From: Saprospiraceae bacterium
GTDB taxonomy: Bacteria; Bacteroidota; Bacteroidia; Chitinophagales; Saprospiraceae
DNA length: 64,000 nt
Direction of reading: 5' to 3'
Assembly: GCA_016713025.1 (NCBI GenBank)
Contig: JADJPZ010000004.1
Span: 1,798,001 to 1,862,000 of the forward strand
Positions 46,087 to 56,809 of this stretch are shown here, one piece after another. Every line of letters starts with the position of its first letter. Positions within the stretch are counted from its first letter, which is position 1. The notes under the pieces are model-generated. The model saw nothing but the letters and a program-made list of their open reading frames with translations, did no database searches and was not told where the DNA came from. A program made the translations under genes and the position numbers.

Positions 46087-46698
46087 ATGAGAACAAATCA
46101 ACCAACAGCACCTTTTCGCTATTTAAAATTGACTCTTTTAGGTATTATTTTTCTGTCTCTTTTTGCATGCAATAATGATCCATACAAAGATGCCTTAGCC
46201 CTCATCCCTCAGGATACGCCAGATAAAAAACAGTATCTGATCAACAGCATAAATTATTTCAATGACGTCAATAATGCTCTCAATGTAAATCAAATGGATC
46301 AAAGGGGCAGGTCAATATCACCGACGCTAGCTCAAATACTTCATGACAACTACAAAGCATATCCAACTATGAAAGGTGATAGTATCAGAGCGATAACATT
46401 CAGTTACAGTAAAATTCTGCAATCATTAAAAAAGGCAGAATTTATTGATTTTGACAAAGTAGACGTCACTGTTATATTTGGAAGATATCCCCAAACATTG
46501 GCAGAAAACTACCTCAAAGAAATGAATGTCGACGCCAATACTTATGGTAGCCAATATTCAAACAACCTAACATGCGTACTCACTTACAGGACTCCGGATG
46601 TTGCATCAAAACAGGGATTTTATTGGTTTCCTGCGGGTCAATATGACAATGTCGGATCACCTTGTCCTACTTATTGTCCACACGAAGACAACAATTAA
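46087..46698 (+). CDS. Lipoprotein of the two-component cluster (203 aa)
   Basis: A signal peptide ends in the lipobox LFAC (Cys29). The mature part is helical and polar, with PDKKQYLINSINYFNDVNN and RGRSISPTLAQILHDNY, and near the C terminus has TCVLTYRTPD and a CPTYCPH segment with two Cys and a His. No known domain. Its stop overlaps the next ATG (TAATG), so it is translated together with a membrane protein and the histidine kinase, and might be a periplasmic sensor part of that system. This role is inferred only from context. Confidence 0.75.
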   Translation: MRTNQPTAPFRYLKLTLLGIIFLSLFACNNDPYKDALALIPQDTPDKKQYLINSINYFNDVNNALNVNQMDQRGRSISPTLAQILHDNYKAYPTMKGDSIRAITFSYSKILQSLKKAEFIDFDKVDVTVIFGRYPQTLAENYLKEMNVDANTYGSQYSNNLTCVLTYRTPDVASKQGFYWFPAGQYDNVGSPCPTYCPHEDNN

Positions 46699-47351
46699 TG
46701 TCGTCGTTGGAATTCATATTATTAAATTTGCCTGCTTACCAGCTCATCAATATTTTAGCTTTTATCCTGGGTATTATAAACTTCTCAAGGGGTAAGATTG
46801 GCTTACCCTTTTTTACCCTATATTTAGCTTTTTTAATAATACTTGAAGCTCTAAAGCTATATTGGGGACATCATTACAAAACCAATCACCTGATACTGAA
46901 CATATCAGGAGCTTATGGGGTCCTATACTATTTATATGTCTATTATGATCATTTTAAAGAAAGGAAGTTAAAAAAGTTAATTCCTGTGGTTGCATTCCTT
47001 ATTTTTTTATCATTTGTCTTTAGAGTAGAATTTGATGCCGAATCCATAAAACTAGAAAAATTAACTTATTTGGCGGGCATCACATTTGTTATTATACTGA
47101 TTATCAAATATTTTTATGATATTTTGTATAGAGATCATTACAGGAGTATAACAAAAGATTCATTATTCTACTTTTCCTTAGGAATTTTCTTATTTTATGT
47201 ATCATGTTTTCCAACTTTATTTAGTTTTGAAAAAATAAGCCAAACTGATTTTTTTTCAAAATTACTGGTTAAACTGCTACATATCGGAAATATATTTTTA
47301 TCTTTAGGTTATTTAGGTGCTGTACTATGTATGACAAAACAGAACAAATAG
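46698..47351 (+). CDS. Seven-helix membrane protein preceding a histidine kinase
   Basis: The frame opens at 46662, but ATG 46698, overlapping the lipoprotein stop as TAATG, is preferred. The 217-residue product has about seven hydrophobic segments (first at residues 10-27, last at 195-212) with short loops. There is no enzyme motif. Its end overlaps the kinase start by 25 bp, so the two are coupled. A 7TM sensor module split from its kinase is plausible. Such membrane parts are normally fused to the kinase, so the split form is notable. Confidence 0.75.
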   Translation: MSSLEFILLNLPAYQLINILAFILGIINFSRGKIGLPFFTLYLAFLIILEALKLYWGHHYKTNHLILNISGAYGVLYYLYVYYDHFKERKLKKLIPVVAFLIFLSFVFRVEFDAESIKLEKLTYLAGITFVIILIIKYFYDILYRDHYRSITKDSLFYFSLGIFLFYVSCFPTLFSFEKISQTDFFSKLLVKLLHIGNIFLSLGYLGAVLCMTKQNK

Positions 47352-48142
47352 AACTCATATATCTGGCAACTTTTATAATGCCTATCTTACTTGTGGTACT
47401 ATTAGTATGGTTTTTGCTTGCCTACCAAAGAAAAAAAAATCAGTATGAAATTGAAAAAAAAGATGCATTACTGAGGGAGCAATCACTCATCATTGACAAC
47501 CAAAAAGCAATTGAAAATGAAAGAAACAGAATTGCAGCAGAAATGCATGATGATCTCGGGTCAGGCCTTACAGTAATGAAATTTTTAAGTGAAAAAATAG
47601 TCAAAAGTACCCAGGATGAAAAAATAAAAGACGATGTAAATAAAATAGCCAAATACTCATCCAGCATGGTCGAAAATATGTCTGAAATCATTTGGGCGAT
47701 GAATAGTAGATATGACAATATTGAAGGTCTGATTGGGTATTTACGTAGGTTTTCTACCGAATTTTTGGAGGACCGCAGCATAGAACATAGTTTTTGCTAT
47801 GAAGGAAATGGTTTGCAAATGCCCATAAGTGGTGAAAAAAGAAGAAACATTTTTCTGGTAGTAAAAGAAATTCTCAATAACACAGTCAAATACTCCAATG
47901 CACAAAAAATCTGTATTCAAATTAAAATAAATAACAATCTTGAGATATTGATTAGTGAGGTAGGAGGTAAAGGTTTTGAATTAGAACATAAACTTCAGGA
48001 AGGTAATGGGTTGTTTAATATTCAGAAAAGAATCTCCACCATCGGTGCTAACATCACTTACAATAATACACCTGAAGGTATGAAAACAAAAATCCTTATG
48101 CCAATGAACATCAAAAATCAGGAAGTACATCTCAAAATTTAA
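47327..48142 (+). CDS. Sensor histidine kinase (HisKA_3/NarX-like type), altered G1 box
   Basis: One transmembrane helix (about residues 10-30) leads through a coiled coil to the phosphorylation helix NERNRIAAEMHDDLGSGL, with H74 as phospho-acceptor. An ATPase domain has the N box KEILNNTVKYSNA and the G2-like GNGLFNIQKRIS. The G1 box reads ISEVGGKGF instead of ISDNGKGF, so the adenine-binding Asp is missing or replaced. Length 271 residues. The cognate regulator follows 5 bp downstream. The input may come from the upstream membrane protein and lipoprotein. Confidence 0.88.
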   Translation: MYDKTEQIELIYLATFIMPILLVVLLVWFLLAYQRKKNQYEIEKKDALLREQSLIIDNQKAIENERNRIAAEMHDDLGSGLTVMKFLSEKIVKSTQDEKIKDDVNKIAKYSSSMVENMSEIIWAMNSRYDNIEGLIGYLRRFSTEFLEDRSIEHSFCYEGNGLQMPISGEKRRNIFLVVKEILNNTVKYSNAQKICIQIKINNNLEILISEVGGKGFELEHKLQEGNGLFNIQKRISTIGANITYNNTPEGMKTKILMPMNIKNQEVHLKI

Positions 48143-48147
48143 ATTGA

Positions 48148-48792
48148 ATGGACCAAAATATTATACATATTACAATCATCGAGGATCTGACAGATGTAGC
48201 ACTATTTGTCAAAGAAACCATCAATGCACAAGATGACATGAGGTGCGAGCATGTATATTTCAATGCAGAAGACGCCATGCAGTTTGTACCCAAACAAAAA
48301 ACAGATGTCATCATAGTAGATATAGGTTTGCCTAGAGCCAGTGGAATTGATGCCATTACCTATTTAAAAAATGTATGCCCGAATATTCAATTTTGTATGT
48401 TTACAGTGTATGAAGATGATGACAAAATATTCAAGTCACTCCAAGCCGGGGCAAAAGGGTATATTTTAAAAAATGCAACTTCTGCAAAAATGCTCACTGC
48501 TATCAGAGAACTTTATGAAGGAGGATCCCCCATGTCCCCTACGATCGCAAGAAGAGTGATAGATTCATTTACCAACGTTAATCAACAAAATAACATAAAA
48601 CTGCCGCTTACTGCAAGAGAAATGGAATTATTGACATTGCTGGCAAAAGGGCTGCTCTACAAGGAAATTGCAGAAAAATTATATATCACCACAGGCACAG
48701 TCAAACAGCACATCCATAAAATATATGAAAAACTGCAAGTCACAAACAAAACTGAGGCTATTTCAAAACTCAATTTCAATGGAAATCACTAA
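48148..48792 (+). CDS. NarL/LuxR-family response regulator
   Basis: The receiver domain has the acidic pair IIEDLTD, the phospho-acceptor D58 in VDIGLP, the switch Thr in FTVYED and the Lys in YILKNA. The C-terminal LuxR-type helix-turn-helix is PLTAREMELLTLLAKG and KEIAEKLYITTGTVKQHIHKIY. Length 214 residues. It is co-transcribed with the kinase and should bind DNA as a dimer after phosphorylation. Target genes are not indicated by nearby sites. Confidence 0.93.
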   Translation: MDQNIIHITIIEDLTDVALFVKETINAQDDMRCEHVYFNAEDAMQFVPKQKTDVIIVDIGLPRASGIDAITYLKNVCPNIQFCMFTVYEDDDKIFKSLQAGAKGYILKNATSAKMLTAIRELYEGGSPMSPTIARRVIDSFTNVNQQNNIKLPLTAREMELLTLLAKGLLYKEIAEKLYITTGTVKQHIHKIYEKLQVTNKTEAISKLNFNGNH

Positions 48793-48900
48793 GCAACCGG
48801 CATATATGGTTATTGCAAATCACAAAGCAGATTTATTATTCCAAGCCGTTTCTTTGCACATCCAATTCTGAATAAGTTTCATTGATAAGCAAAAATCTAT

Positions 48901-48908
48901 TAGCTTTG
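48901..48908 (+). promoter_or_regulatory. Possible -7 promoter box of the radical SAM gene
   Basis: TAGCTTTG fits TAnnTTTG and lies 17 bp before the TTG start at 48926, the same spacing as in front of folK. Confidence 0.4.
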
Positions 48909-48925
48909 CATCAAAATATGTCGAG

Positions 48926-51124
48926 TTGAAAATCCTGCTGCTTATACCTCCCTTTACACAACTCAACACTTCGTACCCTTCCATTTCGTATATAAAGGGT
49001 TTCCTGAATACTCTCAACATTTCTTCATTTCAGGCTGACCTGAGTTTGGAAGTGATTCTGTCTATTTTTTCAAAAGCAGGGTTAAAAAATATTTTTGACC
49101 TGATCGAATCTACCGAACCTGAACTTTCAGAAAATGCGCACCGTATATTCACTCAGAGAAAAAAATACCATAACACAATTGATGCGGTGATGGCATTTTT
49201 ACAAAACAAAAACCCAACCCTTGCACACATCATCAACAAAGGAGGCTTCCTTCCTGAAGCATCAAGGTTTCAAAATAATGAACATTATCTGCATGAATTT
49301 GGATCATTGGGCTTGCAGGATTTTGCCAGGCATTTATGTACTTTATATCTCGAAGACTTGGGTGATTTTATCTCAGAAGCTATTGATCCAAATTTTGGTT
49401 TTAGCAGGTATGCAGAGCGTATTTCACGCACAGCAACTCATTTTACCCCTATAGATCAGGCATTAAAATCGAAAAATTCTCTTGTCAGTGAGAGCATGTT
49501 AAAAATACTTAAAGGTCTTATCAATACACATAGACCCGACATGGTATGCATCTCCATACCGTTTCCTGGTAATGTTTTTGGTGCTTTCAAATGTGGCCAA
49601 TTTCTTAAAAAATACTATCCTGAAATCACCGTTGTCATGGGAGGAGGATATGTCAATACAGAACTTAGAAATATTTATGATCCTCATGTATTTGATTATA
49701 CTGATTACATTACACTTGATGATGGTGAGGCACCCATCCAGCATCTGATAGAACACCTTCAAAATACAAGACCTAAAAACCTGCTTAAAAGGACTTTTTG
49801 TATAGAAAATGGAGAAGTGATTTTCATCAATGGTTCAAAGGATTTTGATGTACCCCAAAGAGATACCGGCACTCCTGATTACTCTGATCTCCTGCTGGAT
49901 AGTTACATTTCTGTTTTGGAAGTATTGAATCCCATGCATAGATTATGGAGTGACGGAAGATGGAACAAACTTACTTTAGCTCATGGCTGTTATTGGGGCA
50001 AATGTTCATTTTGTGATATCACGCTGGACTATATAAAAAGATATGAACCTTTGGCCGCATCACAATTATGTGACCGAATTGAAACTATCATTGGTCAAAC
50101 CGGGCAAAATGGGTTTCACTTTGTAGACGAAGCTGCACCTCCTGCCCTATTGAGAGATTTATCTATCGAAATTCTAAAGCGCAACCTTAACATTGCTTGG
50201 TGGACGAATATCAGGTTTGAAAAAAGCTTTTCTCCAGACCTGTGTAAGCTCATGAGTGCCGCGGGTTGTATAGCTGTGTCAGGAGGACTTGAAGTAGCAT
50301 CTGACAGACTCCTTGCTATGATGAAAAAAGGTGTCACAGTAGCGCAGGTTGCTCAAGTGTCACACGCTTTTCACAAAGCCGGAATAATGGTACACGCTTA
50401 CCTGATGTATGGGTTCCCCACGCAGACTGCTCTGGAAACGATCGATAGCCTTGAAATGGTGCGGCAAATGTTTAAAACCGGAATTATTGAATCAGGATTT
50501 TGGCATCAGTTTGCTATGACGGCCCATAGTCCTGTCGGCACTGAACCGGATGCTTTTAAAGTCATACACATAGGTCCTGAATATGGCGGATTTGCGGAAA
50601 ATGATTTTTTTCATAATGACCCATCCGGGACCAACCATGAGTTGTTTTCTGATGGGCTTAAAAATTCCTTGCACCAATTTATGCAGGGTTATGGTCTTGA
50701 TGACAACCTACAGTCCTGGTTTGATTTTGCTATACCTGAGACCACAGTGCCAGATGATTTTATCCACTCAAAAATCAGTGAGCCATATCCAGGAATTGCT
50801 TCCGGAAAAATAATCTTATGGCTGGGAGGTGATGCCATTGAGATGATTTATCCTGAAAAAAGAAACAGAAAATCTAAAATATCTTCAGACTATGTTGAAA
50901 TCATTTTTTCAGGAATTAAGGAAAACTATTCTTTACATTTACCCTTAATTATAGCCGAGTGGTTGATTCCTGAACTGGAAAAATTATCGCCATCATCTGC
51001 ACAATCTTACAGTATTCATGAAATGGCACATAGTTATGAAAGTCACACAGGATTGTCATTTGAAGAATATTTTTCTTCTGACATTTTCAAACTTTTGCAG
51101 TCAAAGGGCTTACTCTTATTTTGA
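48926..51124 (+). CDS. B12-binding-type radical SAM protein with a CX4CX2C cluster motif
   Basis: The N-terminal part (MKILLLIPPFTQLNTSYPS and later VVMGGGYVNTELRN) resembles a cobalamin-binding Rossmann domain, to about residue 290. The radical SAM core follows with HGCYWGKCSFCDITLDYIKRY, where Cys355, Cys360 and Cys363 give CX4CX2C, one residue longer than the common CX3CX2C. FHFVDEAAPPALL, AVSGGLEVASD and HAYLMYGFPTQT complete the barrel. A 200-residue C-terminal domain is unknown. Length 732. The start is TTG at 48926, because the upstream ATG is out of frame. The substrate is unknown. Confidence 0.85.
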   Translation: MKILLLIPPFTQLNTSYPSISYIKGFLNTLNISSFQADLSLEVILSIFSKAGLKNIFDLIESTEPELSENAHRIFTQRKKYHNTIDAVMAFLQNKNPTLAHIINKGGFLPEASRFQNNEHYLHEFGSLGLQDFARHLCTLYLEDLGDFISEAIDPNFGFSRYAERISRTATHFTPIDQALKSKNSLVSESMLKILKGLINTHRPDMVCISIPFPGNVFGAFKCGQFLKKYYPEITVVMGGGYVNTELRNIYDPHVFDYTDYITLDDGEAPIQHLIEHLQNTRPKNLLKRTFCIENGEVIFINGSKDFDVPQRDTGTPDYSDLLLDSYISVLEVLNPMHRLWSDGRWNKLTLAHGCYWGKCSFCDITLDYIKRYEPLAASQLCDRIETIIGQTGQNGFHFVDEAAPPALLRDLSIEILKRNLNIAWWTNIRFEKSFSPDLCKLMSAAGCIAVSGGLEVASDRLLAMMKKGVTVAQVAQVSHAFHKAGIMVHAYLMYGFPTQTALETIDSLEMVRQMFKTGIIESGFWHQFAMTAHSPVGTEPDAFKVIHIGPEYGGFAENDFFHNDPSGTNHELFSDGLKNSLHQFMQGYGLDDNLQSWFDFAIPETTVPDDFIHSKISEPYPGIASGKIILWLGGDAIEMIYPEKRNRKSKISSDYVEIIFSGIKENYSLHLPLIIAEWLIPELEKLSPSSAQSYSIHEMAHSYESHTGLSFEEYFSSDIFKLLQSKGLLLF

Positions 51125-51186
51125 TAAAGGAAATTCCAGCGAAGATACAGTTCTGAGCAAAATACCTATTTCATCAAAAATGTTTA

Positions 51187-54100
51187 TCATCGTATCACGG
51201 TAACATCTCCTTTATATTTCCAGATCGTCCCATCTGAAAGTACAAGCTCAGCTAAAACTACAAATACTCCCGGTTGTACTTGCTTTCCGTTAAATAAACC
51301 ATTCCATCCGGTGGAAATATCACCCGGAACAAGATCGTAGCCTGAATAAACATTTTCTGCCCAACGGTTAAAGATCTTTATGTAATTTATCTTTTCTATA
51401 CCCCTTGTTTGTGGTATGTAGAAAAATTGATTTGAACCCAAAGAAAAAGGAGCAAAGACATTGGGTATTGCAGCTTCAATATCATTTTCAACTCTCACCA
51501 AAATAGCAGCATTCAATTTGCAAAAACCATCCAAAGAATACTCAACGTTGTATACAGTATTGACTAATGGATTTACCATAAGCTCCTTACAATTATTACA
51601 AATAGTTTTATCTCCTTGCTTCCATTTCACCACAGCTTTTCCCAATGGATCTGGACCAAGTTCAGGTTTGAGCAAGATTGAATCACCAAACTTTATTATT
51701 TTTTCTTTATCTATTTTGAAGGACACAACAGGACCTTGGGGTATGACGACTTGTTTTTCGATATTGCAGCCAAAGCTATCAGTTACCATGATTTTATAAT
51801 CCCCTGGGTCCAAATTGAAAAATTGAGTTTGGCTTCCTTTTTTTACTCCATTCACTTGTACGGCATAAGGAGCACTGCCATTGAAAGCTGAAAGTATTAA
51901 AATTCCATTATCGATTTCACTGCATGTAGGTGTAACGACATCCACATTTAAATTTGTAAACTCCTGTGGCACTTCTTTAACTTCAACCTGACTAATTGAA
52001 ATGCACTTATTAACACTATTTTTCAGTTCATAAAAATATAATCCGGATTTATTGACCCTAACGGATGAAGAGTTAGGAGATGAAAGAAAGTTTCCATTAG
52101 ATGTGGACCATTTCGGTGTGACATTATTGGCCGGTTTTGTTCCTTCAAGATTCAATGATTTAATCTCACATTGTAATCTCCCTTTCACTGCAATACTATT
52201 GAAAGGCACTAAGGTATCCCTTATAATATTTACTTTAGCAGTATCTGTACATTTTTCCTGATTAGTGACCATTAAGGTAAATTCACCTGCCTCAGAAGTG
52301 TTGATAGTACCGGCGCTAAACACCATTTTAGATGGACTGACCCAAACACTTTTAAATCCTGGCTCGGTACTCAAAACCTTCAAGGTAGCATAATTTTTGG
52401 CGCAGTTGATAGTATCCATAGTGATTGTATATTTCGGTGGAATATCATTAACTTTCACATTAAACTTCTTCAATACACTTGTGCATCCATTTTTTGAAGT
52501 AGCCTGAACTAAATAATTACCTGGAATGTTAGTTTGAGGCGACTTTATATTTAAAATTTCACCATCAGGATAAACCCATTTGTATTTTTCAATTGTTGAT
52601 GATGTACTGAAGGTAAGCAAGATAGGCGATGTATCACAAGGCAATATCACGGTATCCTGCATAAATATTTGTGGTTTTGTGATATTCTGGGTAACTTTTA
52701 TTTCTGCTTTATCCTTGCAGCCGTTGACTCCTGTCACTGTCACTGAGTAAGTACCGGGGATAAATACTTTTGGCTGACCAAATTCACTCAAAAAAGCATC
52801 AGGACCATCCCATTCATATTTAGCTATATTTGATACTGGATGTACACCAATATTGATTTTTGCATTATCACAGGTAAGAGTATCCGTAAATGTTGAAAAT
52901 TTAGGTAAGTCTACGTTTTTGAGTACATTAAATTGAGTATTTGTTACACATTGATTTCTTCCTGTAATCTTGAGAAAATACCAACCACCTTGATTGACCC
53001 TCAGAACACTGTCCGATTTTACATCGATAACTCCGGGGCCATTCCATTGATATTCGATCGCCTTTTCAGACAATACTACTCCGATATCAGTAACCAAATT
53101 CTTACAGGTCAAAGAGTCTGAAAAATGTTGAACGATTTTAGGCCGTATTGTGTCTGATAAAATGACAAGTAAACCTTCGGTCTCGCACCCTTCAGGATTG
53201 GTCAAGTAGAAAGTATACTCACCTCCAAAAGAAGTATTAAAAGAAAATGTTCCATTTGAAATGTCAATGGGGTTTGTCACATTTTTCCATATTATCTCAT
53301 TGTTTGGGGTTTTGGGGATTACCTTTACTGATGACAACAAATTTTTACATGTGATTATGGATGATTCTACATCGTAACCCGGAAAATTTGTTTTTTCGGC
53401 TACTAATACTGTATCAGTTGATGTACAATTATTTTCAGAGGTATACTCTGCATAATAGCGTCCCGGTTCTTTTACGTTAAAATTAAAAAATGAGGAGTCT
53501 CTGTTGTTCCACCTTAATTTTCCTTTAGGTTGGACAAGATTTGTTAGTAAAGTGATTTCTTTTCTGGTACAAGTGATAGTATCAGGTTTCAATATCTTAA
53601 ATGGCAAAGGCAATGTATCATACCCTATAGTAAAGTCAACTTTGGATTTACATCCATTTGGTGCTGTCCCTTCGACAGAGTAAGTACCACCTTTATAGGT
53701 AAAGACTTCCTGTCCTATTGCGCGATACCCGGCATCATTTCTCCAACTAAATTGAGTTCCTGTAATGGTTGAAGAGCCTGTAATACGTACCGAGTCCTGT
53801 TTACATATGAAAAAGCTAAAATTTGCCTGTATATTCGGTATTGTATCATTTCTCAGTACTTCAAAACTACCTTTGGTTTCACAATTGTTTACATTTACCA
53901 AAGAATACTCATACACACCAGTTTTTTTTGTAAAAAAGAGCTTTGATGTGGATTCAAAATTTTCTCCTTTTATTATTAGGGATTTAATATCATCATTTGT
54001 GAATAAAATTCTGGCACTATCTGTTTTGCAATTAATGGTATCTATTAATATCTTTGGACTTGGCTTCGCTCTTCGATCCATTACAAAATGATAATTTGTC

Positions 54101-56598
54101 TCTTCACAATCAGTAGTTGGATTTTTAATAGTCACTGCATATTGACCCTCATTCCAGACAAGAGGTTCGGCAGTCACTGAAGAAAAGCCATTCGGTCCTG
54201 TCCATGTGTAAGTAAATGAATTGACTTCACTCATGGGGTTAAATGCAACAAATTTAATAGTATCTTTTCCACATGTCAAAGAGTCAACAATATACTGGAT
54301 ATTGGGAATATCAGTGGAATCACTCAGGATAATCGATTCAACACCAAAACAACCATTTATACCCTCATATTCTATCGTATATTTACCTTTTCCGCTTACT
54401 ACAGGCTCTAAAAATTTTGACTTAAAGCCACCCGGACCAGTCCATGTCAATTGTTTTAGTTCTTTATTCGTCTGTACCCTTATCGTAACAGAGTCAACTT
54501 TACAAGAGAATTTGTTTGCTGAAATTTTAAGAATCGGCACATCGACATCTCTGGTGACATTAAAATCACTTGAAGCAAGGCAACCATTGACGCCTGAAGT
54601 AATTGTCACTTGATATCGACCAGTTTCTTTTATTTCCGGCATAGCTGACGTAGATGTAAAACCATTGCCGCTCCATTTATATTTATTTATCGAGTGATTT
54701 GATTGGACTATTGGTGTTGTAAAGCTTTTATCGCAATCAATATTTAACCCGGTAAGTGATAAAGTTGGTGTTTTCTTATCGGTTTCAATCAGAATGTCGA
54801 AGTCCTTATTACATCCATTGGTTCGGTTCAAGACTCTTAACTGATAATTACCACCTGTCAGAAAAAATGGTTCTTTTACATTTGTATATTGAGGGGCAAC
54901 TCCAGTCCAGGTATATTGGTATTCAGTAGCTGATACATTGTGTACATTCTTGACATATGCTGTATCAGCAATACAAGTAATTTTATTCACTTCGATCATA
55001 GGATCAGTGAATCCAATGTTCTGACCAATGAATACTGAATCCACAGAGATACAACCATTCAGCCCCTTGACCGTAAATACGTACCAGTCGCTTTCAGTAA
55101 CATTGATTCCATTACTGAGAATAGTAAATGGGTGGTTGTTTCTGGATGTCCATTGTTGCTCAATTACCGGCCTGGATAGAGTAAATCGAATAGTCACATT
55201 TTTCTTTTGGCACGTTAATGTGTCTTTCGTAAAGGTCATATTTATAAAACTATTATCTCTGAATATCGTCTTTGAAATGGAGTCTGTACACCCAGATTGT
55301 TGGCTAGTAATGACAAGGTTATAATTTCCTTCTTTGCCAATTATTAGATTTGGCTGAGTACTGTCACCTAAAATAGTCCCATTAATTGTTTTCCAAAGAT
55401 ACTTTACATCAGGAAGAATAGTTCCAGAATTGATACCTTGAAGAACCATCGTGGGGTTGGCACAGTTCAAAGAATCCATTGGAGCTATGATTTGTGCCTT
55501 TGGTCTTATGATCTCTAGATCCAAAACGACAGTAGTATCACATATTGGGCCTTTAACTTTTATAGAGTAGTTTCCTTGCTGACTGAATTTTTGCCCTCCG
55601 ATTTCAAATACTTGTCCATCACAGATGGATACTCTTTTTATTACAATAGATGGCGGAACTGAAATAGTTACAGTCATACAATTCTTTGACAATCCCGCAC
55701 AAGCTCCCCTTTCAAACAGAAGTTGCCTCAAACCATCAGGCGAAATAGATGCGCCCTGCAGTGGCAATACAGATGATTGTGACCTTGCGTACTGAATCCC
55801 ACAAATAGTATACGTGCCGGGGGCCAGCATTCTTAAATCAGGACTCTTCTCATATTTAATGATTGACGATTCGTTGAAAATAACATTTGTATATTCGTAA
55901 ACATTATTATTCTGGACAGGAGATGTGTATGTTTTGTTGATATTGATTAATAATGCAGGGTCTTTCTCACATACAGCTATATTCGGATTGTTAATCGTTC
56001 CTGGATCAATATTGCAATCATTGCATTGCAAACCTTCAGTTTGACAATAAATCAGTTGGGCACCTAATAATGCACCTTAAAACCCATCATCATCTGTATC
56101 TATACATCTTAAGGTCCAGACTCCATTGACAGTTCCCAAATCAAATTTTTCGAGACAATCAATATGTGGATGATATTGCCCGGTATAGATTTGTGGGATT
56201 TCCCATTGCTGATCACTTTCCCATTGAGGCAAGATACCAGGATCCGGTGAAGGTGTGGACTGGCATGGTACAAAAGTGACATCCCAAGTGATTAAGCTTG
56301 TGGCCTGTTGCGCATAAGTGCCACCAACAAGGGTAATTTTTTGTCCACCTGGCGAAATAAGTTCTATCCGCAAGTCCTTCATAAAAGGGTGCCGAAATTT
56401 AAGTTTTACACCACAAAGGCCTTGTTGAGGTGTCGCAAGATTATTGTAGGTCGCTCCTGATATGAGTATAGGGATGTTGGTAGTATCTGCTTTTTCATTT
56501 GAGAAGTCAGCGATAGTATAAGAAGTCTTGCTCAGACCACACTGAGAAGTTCCATATAAAGAAAAACACCACACAAATATCAAACAAAAATATTTCAT
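51187..56598 (-). pseudogene. Giant P-domain/Ig-repeat protein with T9SS type B signal, interrupted by one in-frame TAA
   Basis: One frame of 1804 codons runs from ATG 56598 to the stop at 51187, broken only by TAA at 56077-56079. Before it lie a signal peptide and a proprotein-convertase-type P domain (SYTIADFSN, LSPGG-like ISPGGQKITL, WTLRCIDTDDDGF). After it the sequence continues with GALLGAQLIYCQTEG, as expected for the same domain. Then follow roughly fifteen Ig-like units of about 85 residues (GPxGFxS, GxYxVTxxGxNGC). A gliding-motility-type C-terminal domain closes the gene (IPNVFAPFSLGSN, FNRWAENVY, GWNGLFNG). The TAA is a nonsense mutation or a sequencing error. Confidence 0.85.
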
Positions 56599-56742
56599 TT
56601 GCTAAGTCAATAAATCACCAATAATATGTAAATGAATATGGAAATCCTGATGCAAAGGCAAAAATATGATATTAATTAATATTTGATGATATTTTAACTA
56701 TTATAATGTGATATTTGTCATCTTGCTTACATTGTTATCTGT

Positions 56743-56750
56743 TATCTTTG
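56743..56750 (+). promoter_or_regulatory. Possible -7 promoter box of accC
   Basis: TATCTTTG matches the Bacteroidetes -7 consensus 59 bp before the accC ATG. TTTG at 56714-56717 lies upstream, but 25 bp away, which is wider than usual. Confidence 0.4.
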
Positions 56751-56809
56751 TAATTTCGCTTCTTTAAAATTCAAAATTTATTATTCTTAAATCCTTATTA
56801 AAATATAAA

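Noticed and set aside
51187..56598. TAA reassigned to a sense codon
   Set aside because: TAA closes several other well-supported genes in the window, such as the symporter at 6418-6420, so the organism uses it as a stop.
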